Shown piece after piece: positions 23,608 through 36,671 of a stretch of 64,000 nucleotides of DNA. Positions within the stretch are counted from its first letter, which is position 1. Each line of letters begins with the position of its first letter. The translations under genes were made by a program, and so were the position numbers. The DNA is taken from NCBI GenBank assembly GCA_022605955.1, contig JAKCOZ010000008.1, positions 37,860,547 to 37,924,546 on the forward strand. The letters are read 5' to 3'. This DNA is from Rallus limicola (Eukaryota; Chordata; Aves; Gruiformes; Rallidae). Below the pieces are notes generated by a model. It made no database searches, was not told the origin of the DNA, and saw only the letters and a list, made by a program, of their open reading frames with translations.

Positions 23608-26600
23608 GTGTGCGGTGCGATGGGTGGGGATGATGCCCTCTCCTCATCTCACCCCTGGGGTCCAGGAGGGGGTTGGTTAATAATAATTAGCAGTTGGCAG
23701 CTGATGGGGAAGAACAGCGAGCGCTGATGAGCACATCCACGGGTGCAAGGACGGGCAGGGATCTGGCACCAAGAGATCCAGCAGCCAAGTGAGGTGAAGT
23801 AAGGGTTTGGTGCAAAGTCGTGAGGACTGGAGCTGGGTGCTTGCAGGTTGCTTGAATAATCTTTTTTTTTTTCTTCTTCCTTTCATCACTTTTTTTCTGA
23901 TGTAAAAACATGAAAGTCACATTCGGGTGAGAGGGGAATTACTGCTCCCTGGGCAGAAATGGATCCCAAGAAATAATTCCAGGTAGAAGGTAGCGTGTGC
24001 AGAGGGCCTTTAAAAATAAACATGCACAAAACTGATTGCTTTTGCAGGCATAGAGAGAAGGGACCCCGAACATCAAACACTCTCATTGCAAATTAGATTG
24101 TTTTTAATGCAAAAACAGGAGTTGCTCTCATTCTCCAAGGGGATTGCTGTTTTCCTCACTTCCCTGTTAACCCTCCTGCTGTGCTGGCTGCTTGCAGGGC
24201 TCAGGGAGGTGGGGGGGAAGGATGGGAACAGGTGGATATGGGGATGGCCACTTTGCCCAGCTGATCCAAAGGGATTGGGAGACCAAAAATGCCCCGTCCC
24301 ACAGATGGCTCTGGGGCTGAGTTAACAGCGGCTTCCTAGCAGGGTGGTAAAATATTTTCAGTGCAGGGTTTATTTATAGTTTTTACGCTGAATAAATGTC
24401 CTCACGACTTTGCACATCTGCTGGCGGAGGAAGTGGGTTAACGATGAGTGGTTGAGGATGTGTATGAACCCTTTCTTTCTTAATATTTGATCCCTGGCGT
24501 CAATGTAAAGGCTTTTCTGTATCTTCCCTTGCCTTGTAATTCCCGTGTCAGAGACTTGCTACCAGCCTGCAGCTTGTGTCCATGGGGATGCACAGTTTGA
24601 TCTGTCATCCATCCCTTCATCTGCAGAATGGTAGGGGCTTCCCATGTCCCTTAAATCCCCCTTTTCCCTCTGGAGAGCTCTGAAGCCTGTTGAATCAGGC
24701 ACTGCCCTAGTTCTCTTGCAGCTCTGTATTGGTGATAATCCATCACTCCTTGTTTTTCTGAGAGCTGTCTGGCGAGATTACACACACTTGAATGTTGAGA
24801 TAACATCATCTGCAGCTTGTTTCTAGTGCTTTTTACAGGAATAGCTTCTAAAAGTGAGAGCAAACCCAATAATACAGTGACACCATATCTGTAGGCCCGA
24901 CCACGCTGCTTTGTTCAGGATCCCCTGGCAAAATGACTTCCATCTGGCACCGCTGATGAAAAGGGACATTGGATATGAGTGTTCAAACAGCACAGCCTCC
25001 TTTAGAAATGGAGCTGACTTGTGTCAGGGAGCTTTTTTAACATAGGTGCTATGCAAAAGGAGTGGGGTGCTGGTCGTTTTGGCTGGTGTGATCTGAAAAA
25101 GTAGGGTTATGTTGTGCCTGTAGTTGTTTCTTACACTGAAACAAGTTTTACATGTGCTGGAGCGGGGTTAGGGCACAGCCAGAGCGCTTTTAGCCTGTGC
25201 CAAAAGCTATCTTGGGTTTACATTACCTTGGGGTATCATGTAATCTTTGAAGAGGTGGCAGTCACCGGTAGCAGCACAGGTAACTATTTGCATGGAGAGT
25301 GCAGTGGCAGAGCAGAAGAGCTGGTGGCCAAAGACCTTGAGATACCACTGGGTAAATTGGTAGGATAATGGCTCTTCCCACGTAGCAATCTTTTGAGGCA
25401 TGCACACAAACACCTCCCTAACTACCTTCTGTTACTTTAAATGTGAACATTTGAGGGGATGCTGGCTGTTCCAGCACACGGCTGTAGGAGCTTAGATCCC
25501 AGCACTCAGGGTGAAAAGCAGAGCTGATACGAAGCAACTCTCAAAACTCCCTCCAGCTCATCTTCTTGTTGCTACTTCTCTTGTCTTGGCTCCCACATCT
25601 CTTCCCAGCAGTGTCGATGACCATCCCTTTAGATCGTGAGCCCTGTGGGGCAGAGGAACGTGAATGTATTGCAAGTAGCAGAGGTGGTTCTGCTTAAAAT
25701 CTGTTTGAGGGATGGGGGAAATACCTTCAGCTTTGGGAAGCTGTAAAACTGCTTTACTTGCCCTGCTTAAAGTAGCGTGGATTGCTGACCTGAAATAAAT
25801 GTGACCTGTGGATTGCTTACAGTGCTGTTTTCTTCTTGGCTTTGCAGTGCCTTCTCCTAGTGCCTTGCTGGTTGACAATCCCATGTCCTTTGGAAACGCG
25901 AAGGAAGTAATAGCAATCAAAGATTACTGCCCGACTAATTTCACCACTTTGAAGTTCTCCAAGGGGGACCACCTTTACGTCTTAGACGCGTCAGGCGGTG
26001 AGTGGTGGTATGCTCACAACACCACAGAAATGGGTTACATCCCTTCCTCCTACGTCCAGCCTGTGAACCACCGCAACTCTTCCTTAACGGACAGTGGGAT
26101 GATAGACAACCTACTGGAGAGCCCTGACGAGGGAGTCAAAGAGTTAGACCTGCTTGGAGAATGGACTGACATGAAAAGAAACTCTGTGAAAACCTACAGT
26201 AACAACCCCTTCTTGAACGGAGTCCAGACAAACCCGTTTCTGAATGGGAATTTGCAAACAGTGCCCAGCTCGGACAAAGAGTCCGACTCCAACGTTGCTG
26301 TTGACTTGCTGCTCTTTGACACTGGGGCTCCTACTTCGGCTCTTTCCAGTTTGGCAGCTAATAGCAGCCTGGGGAACATTTTTGACGAGTTTCCATCCAC
26401 AAACAGATTGGATCTGGAACAGCCTGTGAGAAGGGACAATCCCTTCTTCAGGAGTAAACGTTCCTACAGTTTGTCTGAACTCTCCGTTCTTCAGGCCAAG
26501 TCAGACGCTCCGGCGTCATCAGGTTTCTTCAGCGGTTTGAAGTCTCCCACCCCTGAGGAGTTCCAGAGCCGGGAGGATTTTAGGACAGCATGGCTGAACC

Positions 26601-29600
26601 ACAGGAAGCTGGCTCGGTCTTGCCATGACTTGGATTTGCTCGGTCAAAATCCTGGCTGGGGTCAGACGCAACCGGTGGAGACCAACATTGTCTGCAAGCT
26701 GGATAGCTCTGGTGGAGCTGTTCAGCTTCCGGACACCAACATCAGCATCCACGTGCCAGAGGGCCACGTGTGCCCTGGGGAAACGCAGCAGATCTCCATG
26801 AAAGCGATGCTGGATCCACCGCTGGAGCTGAACAGTGACAAGTGCAGCACCATTAGCCCGGTCCTGCAAATCAAGCTCAGTAATATGGAGGTGAAAACCT
26901 TTATCATTCTGGAGATGAAAGTGTCGGCAGAGGTCAAGAATGACATCATGAGCAAGAGTTTGGTAGGACTGCAGTGCCTGCGGAGTGACGTGAAGGAGGG
27001 GCCGTACGTGCCGATGCAGCTGAGTTATTCGTATGGGGACACAATCCAGGTGCATCTGGAGAACCTGGAGCCTTGCATGTACATCGCAGCTGTAGCCCAG
27101 GGGCAGAACATCCTCTACCCTTACACCGTTTGGGATTACATCAGCAAGAAGATCACAGTTGGTGTCTATGGCCCAAAACACATTCACCCTTCCTTTAAAA
27201 CAGTCGTGGCAATGTTCGGGCACGAATGTGCACCCAAGACTCTCCTGGTGAATGAGGTCACAAGACAGTCCCATGGCCCGGCTCCCGTTGCCCTCCAGCT
27301 TTGGGGTAAGCATCAGTTTACTCTGTCCCGGCCTCAGGACCTCAAGCTCTGCATGTTCTCCAACATGACCAACTATGAGGTGAAAGTTAGCGAGCAAGCC
27401 AAAATTGTGCAGGGCTTCCAGATGAAGCTGGGCAAAGTCAGCCGCCTTATCTTCCCCATTGCATCCCACGACCCCAACGAGCTCTCGGACTTCACGCTAA
27501 GGATACAGGTCAAGGATGACAAGGATGCAATTTTGACCCAATTCTGCGTCCAGACACCGCAGCCGCCTCCAAAAAGTGCCATAAAACCAACAGGGCAGAG
27601 GCGGTTCCTCAAGAAGAATGAGGTTGGAAAAATTATCCTTTCACCTCTGGCTGCCACCACCAAGTATCCAGTTTTTCAGGACCGGCCAGTCTTGAGCTTG
27701 AAGTATGGCAAACTGCTTAAGACGGTGGTGAGGCAAAGTAAGAACCACTATTTGCTGGAGTACAAGAAGGGAGATGTCATTGCCCTCCTCAGTGAGGAGA
27801 AGATCAGGTTAAAAGGGCAGCTGTGGACCAAGGAGTGGTATATTGGCTACTATCAGGGAAAAATAGGCCTTGTGCACACCAAAAACGTGCTGGTGGTTGG
27901 AAAGGTCAAGTCCAGCTACTTCTCTGGGCCAGATCTCACCACCAGCTTGTTGCTCGAGCAGATCCTGAGGCCCTGCAAGTTCTTGACCTACATCTATGCC
28001 TCTGTGAGGACTCTGCTCATGGAGAACCTCAGCAGCTGGCGGTCCTTTGCCGATGCGCTGGGCTACTTGAACTTGCCACTCACATTTTTCTGCCGAGCGG
28101 AGTTGGACAGCGAGCCAGAGCGAGTGGCCTCCGTCTTGGAGAAGCTGAAGGAAGATTGCAACAACACTGAGAACAAGGAGAGGAAATCTTTCCAGAAGGA
28201 GCTCATGACGGTGAGTCTGTCCGAGGTCTGACAAGGGCAGAGCAGGGTGTGGGTGTGTGTCTTAATTCTCTGCCATGTGGCATGATTAAAGGTGAATGGG
28301 AGGTGGATGTTTCTGAATTTGGTCTGTAGGAAGGGAAGTTCATCTTGAAGGTCTTCTGCGGGCACAGCTGGGTGTGCAGCTCAGCCCTGTGGTTGTACAT
28401 GTTGGTGGCCTCCTAGTTTAATGCCATTGTGGCCATAAATGAGGGACATGCTGGCATACTGTAGGTAGACATGGGAGGGCAGCTAACAGGCTTGCTTTGC
28501 AAGGTGGCTGATGTGAAGCCCTTCAAGATCAAGGTGATCTTGTTTTCACTGCACTCAGCTGGTCCCTGTTGCTGGGTGTTTCAGCCTTCTTTGAGGAGTT
28601 ACCCAAGGGTTGCTGGTCTCCCCCCTCGGCCCTGGTGTCAAAGTGTGCATCATGGGAGGCAGGACTGAATTGCTTAAAATTGCACTAGGAGAAATTTAGG
28701 TGAGATATCAGCAAGAATTTCTTTACTGAAAGGATTGTCAGCCACTGGAACAGGCTGCCCAGGGAGGTGGTGGAGTCACTGACCCTGGAGGGATTTAAAA
28801 GGCATGTAGATGTGCTTGAGGACATGGTCTAGAGATGAACTAGGCAGGGTTAGGCTGTGGTTGGGCTCTATGATGTAAAGGGTCTCTTCCAAGCCAGGTG
28901 ATGATTCTATGATTGGAAAACTATAAAAGGTGCCAAGAAATGCAAAAGCTTTCCCTGTACAGAGATTGGTAGGTGAACCACCTCTCAGGTCACCCTCTTC
29001 CTTATCACTGGGTGTGTCAGAGCGTGCTGGAGAGGGGTTTCACAGCTGTGCTGAAGAATGATGTTACATATTTGCCTGTATGAAAACCTCAAATTCCTTT
29101 ACAATAACACCAGATTATCTCTTGCTCCATCCTTCAAGTCTCCCTGGGATGAGATTCCTCTTAGGAGAAATCATCTTGATGATAATCTCTAGGGTGTCAC
29201 GGGAAGCAAGCCAAAGAAAATAGGGGCTGAAGTATCTGGAAGAGATTTGCCACTCCTGCCTCTTAGCAGTCTCTCCCACAGAAGCACGATAACCCAGTTA
29301 CAGCCAATCATGTGGTTTAAAATGCCAGTTGAGTTAAGGAACAGCGAGAGCGTCTCTGGGCGATGATGGGCGCAGGCAGCAGCATGTGAAACCAAGTTAG
29401 GAGCAGGCAGCCAGGGTGGAGAGGTCTGATGCTGGACAAAGTGCTTCCAGTTCTCAAGCTCCCTTTAATAAGAAAAGGGGAAATTTGAAGATGGGGCATA
29501 AGGTGTAAGACGTTACAGAGAGTATGGATCCCTTTGTCGCTCGTGGACAGTGAGTTCCCTGTGCCTGGGTACCACTTTGTGGCCTGTGGCCTGTTTTGCT

Positions 29601-32600
29601 ACTGCTTTCATCTGCCCATTGTATCCAGGTCTTTATCTCCTTCCTGGGGCCATCCAGGAAGGAAAAATACCCACCGTGGTGGGCAAGGTTGGCGCTTGGT
29701 CCTCTGGTTCCCCCAAGGGAGGGTGTGCTCCTTTAATTGTTAGCCTGTGGAGTGATGGGATAAAAACCTGGGCTCCTCTGACCAGATGCTTCTGGGGATT
29801 TCATTTGTTTGCTGTATTGCTTTGCTAACCTGTAAGCAGTTCTTTTGTCCATTCCCTTTGTCTCCAGGGATCCCAGACAGACTGTAGGTCATGGAAAATC
29901 CATGCCAGACCTCAGTGGGGAGATGAGAGGAAAGATAAGGCACCTAGCTGTAGGCTGCAGAAAAACAGTTTCCCCAAGGGCTGCCTGGAGCGCAGAGTCC
30001 CAGGGCAAGTTTTATTCTCTGTGTTTGACTGGAGGCTAATCCTGAGCCTTGGCTCTGTTTCTTGCTCTTTGTGAGTCTGAGCCTGCAGACAAAGGATGAG
30101 CTCCCTTCCTGGTGGATGCTGCTTCTAGACCCCATTGGTGCTGTCAAATCCTCCTTAGCTTGTAGAGGAATTAGATTGAGCCTGTTTAAAAGAAGAAAAA
30201 AAAAAAAGTAGATGTTTCAGGGGATGACAGCAGACCAGTAATGTATCTTATTGTGCTTAAATATGATTTTTATTTCTAACAAATGGGCTCACTTTCTGGA
30301 GTCTGCTGGCAAGAAGAACCAGTTGGGTTAAGCTCTCATGTGGCCATTTCATCCTGAAGTTGATTGTCTCATCTCAGAGGGACTGGGAGAAGAGATGCAG
30401 TAAGCAGGCTTATCTGACTTCAGTGTTTGAGTACACAAAATCACCACAGCAGAGCTGTGCACCAGCAGCCAAGTCTGGAAAAAACCCTGGTCGTGAGGGC
30501 TAGTTAATTTATCTGCACTTCTTTTCTAATCTAGCATTAGCAGTGGTGGGTGAAGGTAACTGGGGGAGCGTTGCTCAGAAGTTAGTTATCACACCAGGAG
30601 CAGAAATCTCCCCTCTCCCTTTCCTCCTCTCTGCCCATTGCAAGTCAGCATCACACAGATACCTTTGTTAAAACTGAACCTGGGCAGAGATACAAGAAGA
30701 GACCTCATTGCAGGTGGGCCACTGATTCTTGGCTGTGTATTACTACCTGGTCCTGGGGGTTAGACCTATGATGTGCCTTGGCTTTGGTCTCTTGGGATTT
30801 TCAGTGCAGTGATTTTGTAGAGCCTCGTGTTTATCATCCTTTCCAACAGACGCTGCTGCTGGGAAAAACACGGGTCTTCTGGGGATGCTGCTGGGCACGT
30901 CAGCAGAGAGCTGTGGAAACTGTGAGCTTTTTCTTCTCTAGGCCACTTCTAAAGATTATACAGAGAATGATGCTGGGCGTTTGGTGTCGTGTGTGTGTGT
31001 GTCCCCATTAGTTTCTATCGTTCTTTCTGCAGGATCCGCACACTGCCTTTCTCCTACCAGAAGATAGTTCTTCTCCTGGGTGTGTGATGAGCCCAAAGAG
31101 CTGCTAGTGTGCTCAAGCAATCCTTGATGTCCTGCAGAGCAGGGTATCCAGTGCTTGGACCTTGTGCTGGCACACCTGGAGCGTGCCAGCCCAAGGTTGC
31201 TCATGTCAGGCACCTCTCGCTCCTCCATCCCAAAGCAATCTGCTGGCTAATAGTGGTCCCTGTGCTGAACTTCTTCTTCTGGAAAGATCCAGCTCCTGCC
31301 CACACCTTCATGGGAACATGTATAGATTTTGGGCGTTGCTCCCCCAAACAACCACGCTGAAGTTGGTGAGGATGTTTTCTGGAGGACGTGGCTTGTCCTC
31401 CTTCTATAGCCACATTGTTTGCAGCACAGGCAGGAGTTGCTTCCAGTGAGGTCTTTTCATGCACAGCACTGGAAAGTCTTGCCCCCTTATCCTGTCAAGT
31501 AAGTGCCAGCAGTGCCGTTCAGCAGGCTCGCTGCTCCACAGGCAGTAGAAGACAACCCACCCTCAATTTTTCTTAATAAAATCTTCCTTGCCTCCCCCAG
31601 TGCAGCAGTCACAGACCCCCGTGTTCAAAACCAATCAAATAAAAGCCACCTGGGGTTGCACTGGTGGAACCTGGGAGCATGCAAATGACACGTGGTGTTA
31701 CTCATCCCAGGAGCGATGCCTTAAGGGCCAGACACCTGGCTGGGACCCGTGGCCCCACAGAACTGGTCCTGGCTGTGTTAGGTACGAAAAAAACCCCAAG
31801 GTATTGATGATTGAGAGCACGTAGCACGGTGCTTTCTGTGTGACTCATGATTTTGACAGTGCTGGCAGCCAGAAGCAGTGAAGGAGAGGTGTTTAATGCC
31901 TAAAAAGTGAGCATTATTTTTTGGAGCGCTTGGAACCAGCCAACTTGTTCAGGCTAAAAACCTGACCTGTGTCCTGGCAGGGAGGATGGAGGCAGGAACC
32001 TGCGCAGGAGCATCCTCTCACCTCACAGGTCTCTCTCTCCCCTGTGTTAGCAGGGGTCTTAGGTGGGAGTTACGGCATGATGCACAGAACCCATGCCCAT
32101 TGTGCTCGGGTTGCATCCCTGCACCAGCACACATCTCTGCATGGTTGTTGGGACACTAAATATCTTGGTAACCACATCTCTGCTTCTCCTGCCAGGCACC
32201 CTACAGACCTTTTGGGGTAGTGCTTGGACCCCCGGGGGGGGGTCTGATTTAAATAGTATTTTAAAAAAGAAAATAATAGTTATTTTTCACTTAAAAATTC
32301 CACTTCTGTAACGGCTTCCTTGTGGATCTTGCACCATGCTTGGTGAGCACTTGCAAACTTGGAGATGTTTTCTGCTCCTGGGGCAAGGGAGAAAGGATGT
32401 TATTCCTTTCAGTTTGGCTGAAGGTTGGGGAGAAGCAAGATGCATCCCCCACCCCAGCTCAGATGGCTCCTCTGGAGCACATGTCGGGGTCAGGGCTGGA
32501 GGCTCCTGGACTTGTGAGTGGACTGACAGTTTCAGTGATAGGCATGTGTGGATGTGCATCTGCAGGAGGTCTTCGGGGGCCACCTCTTCCCATTAGCTTG

Positions 32601-35600
32601 GCTTGTTTTCTTGTAGACGCTGGTTTATGTTGTCTGGCTACATCAGGATACGGATGCAGGAGGCTGCATTTCAGAGCCAGGATGCAAATTCGGCCTCCCC
32701 TGGGTGCCTTTTAAGTAGAGGCGCTTCTGTGCCTCTTTGAACTGGGATTTGAATATCAAACTGCCTCCTCTTCCTCACCTGTCTGGTGTAGCTGGCTCAC
32801 AGCTGCTCCGAGGTTAAGAAACGCTTTGGTGCTTGCTGGTGAGACACAGCCCCGGTCACACCTCCTGCCGGGGTACAGAGGGATGGAGACTGTACGCAGC
32901 TACCTGGGGAGGCTCATCCAGGGCAAGGGAGAAGGATGGAAAGAAATTGTAGCGTAATCCTAGATGTGCCTGCTGGGGGATGGGGATTAAGTCCATTGTT
33001 AGCCCTGCTAATCCCAGCTGGGCAGACGGGGCTTCCAGGAGAGCCCTGTGCCCGCATGCGTTTCACATCCTCTGCGACAGAGGGACTGAGTTGTCCCCAG
33101 GTCAAAAAAAACCAAAAACCAAGCATTGCTGTTACCATTAATATTCCTCCCTCAGCTCTGACCTCAGTGGCCATGTGTCCTTCCTGCCCCCAGCCGTCAG
33201 TAGGTCCCAGAGTTAACGCACTGTGGGCCACAATCCCATCTCTTCCAAAGCTGGTGTGTGTGTGATTATACAGTTCTGGGTGGCACGGCCTCCCAGCTGC
33301 TTTACTTGGTGCTGTTTTGTTTCCTTGGAGTGGCAGAAGGAACAGGAGAATCCACCTCCCGCGGCTCTGTTCTTCTGAACCCCCGCGGCACCATTTATTC
33401 CCACCGGCCTCCTCTCCTGCCTCAGACCTGCTTGGTCTCTGGCAAGAGATGAGAGCAGCTCATTTAGCCTGCTTTGGGAGATAATATCAGGGATGGAAGA
33501 TATCAGGGATACAAAATACCAGGGGTGGGAAATATCAGGTATATGAAATATCAGGGATGTGAAATCTGCTCTTCCTTAGGACTGTCCAAGTCCTCCAGCC
33601 ACAGAGGAGAGCATGATGGACCCAGGGCTGGGTGGCAAGGCTGGGTTGCTGGAGGGGAGTTAAAAAAATAAGAAAATTAAAAGAAATCAGTGCTCTTTTA
33701 AATGTATTTCTCTTGCCCGCTTGACAAGGGGGTTTATTGCTTCTCTCCTGGCACAGGAAACCAGTGTAAGCACTGGAGGAGCAAACAAGCACTGGTCTGT
33801 AGCTGTAATGAGATTTGAGCCCAGCTTTAAGCTGGAAACAGATAAGGGAAGAAATCAGCATGCATTTGCTTTGCAGATTGCTGGAGTGGTTTCAGATGTT
33901 CCCATCATCCCCCCCATTGTCCCTGTGGAACTGCCTGTGTGAGGGTTTAACCCTCCTCCTGCTCCGGAGCCAAGCCAGCTGGGGTCTGCCCAGACCCCTG
34001 TCCCAGGAGAGGATGTTGGGACCCATGGTGGGCAAGGTCTGGCTGTGTGTGGATGGACCACAACTTGTGTAATAGCCAGCTCTGTGCTGAGAGTGATGCT
34101 CCCCATGGGGACACGTGCCAGTGTGGTGCTCGCTGGTGATTCTCTCAGGAAGCTGTTCCTTTCATCCCCAAGCAGTGGTTTGCCTGGTCTGAAGTGGGGA
34201 CCCCCTTGGTGAAACTCTGACCCCTTGGTGTTCCTTCACCCTGGAGCCACCAGCCTGAATCTCCTGGTGCCATGACTCTGGATCCAGATGTAGGAAAATG
34301 AGAGGGTACTTGGACTGTGGGGTTTTTCCCCATTGCAGCTTGCTTTCCACTTGGAGCAGATGTTAATGTGTTCTGGCATCTAAAGAGAGGAGCCAGTCCT
34401 GCTCTGTCTCTTTCAAAGTTATTTTTCCTAAATTATTGCTAGCTCAAAAGCCATGACTGCTGCAGTTCTTCTTCCTCTTCTTCAAAAACCATTTGCAGAA
34501 AACCCCATCCTGTAGGTCAATAAATGCCACAGAAAGAGGTGGGCTTTGATCTGGCATGGGAAGGTGGAGGGGCTGTGGGAGAATCAAGAACATCCCAAAC
34601 CAAGCGATGCTCCTTCGCCCAGGTCTCACCCCAGCCCATCTCCTCCCAAGGCTCACAACCAGGTCTTGTCCCAAAATAATCTGTCTGGATGGTGCTTTTC
34701 CAGGGTCAGGGAGACAAGCTGCACGGGACAGCGCTGGATTAGTTCCCTTGGTTAAGTGCATCTGTTCTTCTCACCCCCTGGGGTGCTTTAAACTGCTTAT
34801 GGTGGCTCCTGAGCATCTTGAGGGGTTGCCTGGAAAATACAGCTGCATTGGCCAGGCCGGCCTGCAAGCTTCCTTAACAGGGGTAGGGTGCTTAGTGCAA
34901 TTAATGGGATTACTCCCCAGTCGAACATGGTGGCCTAATTTCACCAGCTGTTGCTAGGAAGAGGGTGGGAGGGTTTTTTGGGATGGTTTCTTGATGGAGG
35001 GGGATTCCCTGCACTGTCCGCTGGGTCACCTGCCTTGACTCTCCCGTTTGGTTTTTACCACTGTCCTTCAGGCTCTGCTGAAAATGGACTGCCAGGGGCT
35101 GGTCGTGCGGCTTATCCAGGACTTCGTGCTGCTGACCACGGCCGTGGAGGTGGCCCAGCGCTGGAGGGAGCTAGCTGAGAAGCTGGCCAAGGTCTCCAAG
35201 CAGCAGATGGATGCTTATGAGGCCCCGCACCGGGACAAGACAGGAGCAGTGGACAGTGAGGTGAGAGAACAGATGGGTCTTGGTCTCCATGGGTCCCCTG
35301 AGGTTGCAGATATCTCCAGAGCATGCTCTTCTGGAGCATCTTTGGGGAAGACAAGGGACTTGGGTGCACTGGGGAAAATTGGGGGTGTTTTTCCCTGGGA
35401 GTGCACTTGTTCTGGAGTGGGGGGCTGTTGGCGGTGGCATCGTTTGGCTCGCTGGCTGTCCAGCTCAGCTCTGATCTCCCCTCCCCTCCCCTCTGCCCTG
35501 TAAGGCCATGTGGAAGCCAGCGTACGATTTCCTTCTCACCTGGAGCAGCCAGATGGGCGATAGCTACCGTGATGTGATCCAGGAGCTACACACTGGGCTG

Positions 35601-35729
35601 GACAAGATGAAGAACCCCATCACCAAACGTTGGAAGCATCTCACCGGCACCCTGATCCTCGTCAACTCCTTGGACATGCTACGGGCAGCTGCCTTCAGCC
35701 CTCAAGACCACGAGGATTTTGCCATCTAA
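23490..35729 (+). CDS. SH3BP4: SH3 domain-binding protein 4 (spliced, 4 coding exons)
   Basis: Join 23490-23607, 25848-28210, 35072-35260 and 35505-35729: 964 codons plus TAA, one residue longer than I recall for human (963). In the family, SH3BP4 is an endocytic adaptor controlling transferrin-receptor internalisation through clathrin/dynamin contacts, and a negative regulator of Rag GTPase-mTORC1 amino-acid signalling. Visible features: an N-terminal SH3 domain at residues ~59-112 (ALYDY-like segment read as AIKDYCP, then EWWYA and GYIPSSYV); three NPF motifs at 159-161, 168-170 and 237-239 that bind EH domains; a ZU5 domain from ~316, probably followed by a UPA-like region; a second SH3-like segment around 650-730; and a helical death-like C-terminus in the last two exons. 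All junctions are GT/AG and in frame (phases 1, 0, 0). The start matches the conserved [12 protein letters not shown]-terminus. The product is cytoplasmic and coat-associated. No frameshift or lesion was seen. Confidence 0.97.
23608..25847 (+). other. SH3BP4: SH3BP4 intron between coding exons 1 and 2
   Basis: 2,240 bp, phase 1. No CR1 copy or second gene was seen inside it. Confidence 0.85.
25848..28210 (+). CDS. SH3BP4: SH3BP4 large central exon (2,363 bp)
   Basis: It follows the acceptor 'ttcttggctttgcag' and begins with the last two bases of a valine codon. It encodes residues 40-827: SH3 domain, NPF motifs, ZU5/UPA region and start of the C-terminal helical part (…[11 protein letters not shown]). 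The donor is GTGAGT at 28211. An in-frame ATG at 25808 lies in the intron and is not the start. Unspliced, the frame continues only six codons past the donor. Confidence 0.97.
28683..28914 (+). mobile_element. CR1 LINE 3' fragment in SH3BP4 intron
   Basis: 'gcactaggagaaatttagg', 'aggattgtcagccactgg', 'caggctgcccagggaggtgg' and 'gttgggctctatgatgtaaa' mark a CR1 3' end finishing at 'gatgattctatgattgg'. Same orientation as the gene. Confidence 0.85.
33484..33566. repeat. 17-bp tandem repeat, ~5 diverged copies
   Basis: Successive copies of a gaaatatcagggatgtg-like unit, differing at one to four positions each. Intronic within SH3BP4. Confidence 0.85.
35072..35260 (+). CDS. SH3BP4: SH3BP4 coding exon 3
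   Basis: 63 codons, phase 0 at both ends, from acceptor 'ccactgtccttcag' to donor GTGAGA. Encodes [18 protein letters not shown]… to …DKTGAVDSE, part of the C-terminal death-like helical domain and almost identical to human. Confidence 0.96.
35505..35729 (+). CDS. SH3BP4: SH3BP4 terminal coding exon
   Basis: 74 codons plus TAA, after a short 244-bp intron with acceptor 'ctctgccctgtaag'. Begins [14 protein letters not shown] and ends [14 protein letters not shown], the conserved C-terminus. Confidence 0.96.
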   Translation, partial: AMWKPAYDFLLTWSSQMGDSYRDVIQELHTGLDKMKNPITKRWKHLTGTLILVNSLDMLRAAAFSPQDHEDFAI

Positions 35730-36110
35730 CTCCTGGAACGATGTTTCTCTCCTACCTGGGGTGGGGTTTCCACCCCCCCTCCCCCGTGCTTCTCTCACCC
35801 TCTCTTTTTTTTTTTAAAAGCAGTTGACTCTGAAAGAAGCAGAGGTTGCTCTCCCTGGGTTTTAAGAAGCCAAAGTTTGCAAGTTCTCCATCAGGACTAG
35901 AAATCAGCAGGAGACATCCCTCCTTGATGGTCGGGGCATCCAGAGGGGCACGGCTTTTCATACAGCATCGATACCAGTTAAACTATTTCTTACTGAAGAA
36001 ACACCACCCCACCCCCCAAACTTTAGAGGGGGTGGGATCACAAAAGAGATTGTGCTTTTTTTTTTTTTTATTGTAGGCATTTACAAATAAAAGTCTAATT
36101 TTTGTAACAA
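35730..36110 (+). other. SH3BP4: SH3BP4 3' UTR (approximate)
   Basis: Follows the TAA. It contains T-rich tracts near 35805 and 36060 and ends about 20 bases beyond the AATAAA at 36086. The end point is inferred from that signal; use of a later site cannot be excluded. Confidence 0.6.
36086..36091 (+). terminator. SH3BP4: SH3BP4 poly(A) signal AATAAA
   Basis: Canonical hexamer 357 bases after the stop codon, followed by a T-rich stretch. The first good signal downstream of the CDS. Confidence 0.65.
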
Positions 36111-36671
36111 GCAGTAAAGGTTGTAACCACTTTGGGGGCAAAACTGGCTGGTTTTGAAATTAATTTTTTTTTTTTTTATGTTGCAGAAACTGCTTTTAAA
36201 TTGCTGGGTTTTGAGATGAACATGAGTTGTGTAAATGATGTTTTGTAAGAGGAAGCACAGTAAATGCTCTCCCTTGCTGCCACGGTCAGGCTTTTTGGGC
36301 AGACTCCCAGGCATGATTGTGAAGCGCTGGATGAACTTGGGGTGGCCTCAGCCTAACAAGCATCTTACACCACAATGGAGGGAGCTGCTTTTTTGTTTGT
36401 TTCCCCTCCCCTTGTGGCCCTGTGTCCTGCCTTGTTGCTGATTATTTTCTTTCCATGTCTCTGCAAAGGCGTGTTTCCTCATTCGGGGACATGGGGATGC
36501 TCACCACCCAGTTTCAGGTGGGTGGGTTCCATTTTTTTATAACCAGGAGAAGTGGCTGCTGCCCCTCACGCTTCATCCCTTCCCAGGGAGATTTTTATTT
36601 TGGAAGGGCATTTCTGAAAGAAGCTGAAGGTTTGGGGTTCAGTGGAGATCTCCTAGGCCTCCCTGTGCTCG
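36111..36671. other. Intergenic, nothing recognised
   Basis: Contains a T-rich homopolymer near 36163-36178. No coding signal. Confidence 0.45.

Larger units (their letters stand above)
28211..35071 (+). other. SH3BP4: SH3BP4 intron between coding exons 2 and 3
   Basis: 6,861 bp, phase 0. It contains one CR1 fragment (28683-28914), a 17-bp tandem repeat (33484-33566) and a poly-A tract near 30193. No other exon could be supported. Confidence 0.85.

Noticed and set aside
25808..25847. Upstream ATG at 25808 as an SH3BP4 start
   Set aside because: It lies before the acceptor AG at 25846-25847 and encodes residues absent from SH3BP4. The conserved N-terminus is in the exon at 23490.
26519..27469. 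316-codon minus-strand open frame
   Set aside because: Antisense shadow of the large SH3BP4 exon. The + strand protein is clearly conserved and the antisense one matches nothing I recognise.
35048..35503. 151-codon frame covering an SH3BP4 exon and its following intron
   Set aside because: The exon part is real, but the rest reads through the GTGAGA donor into the intron.
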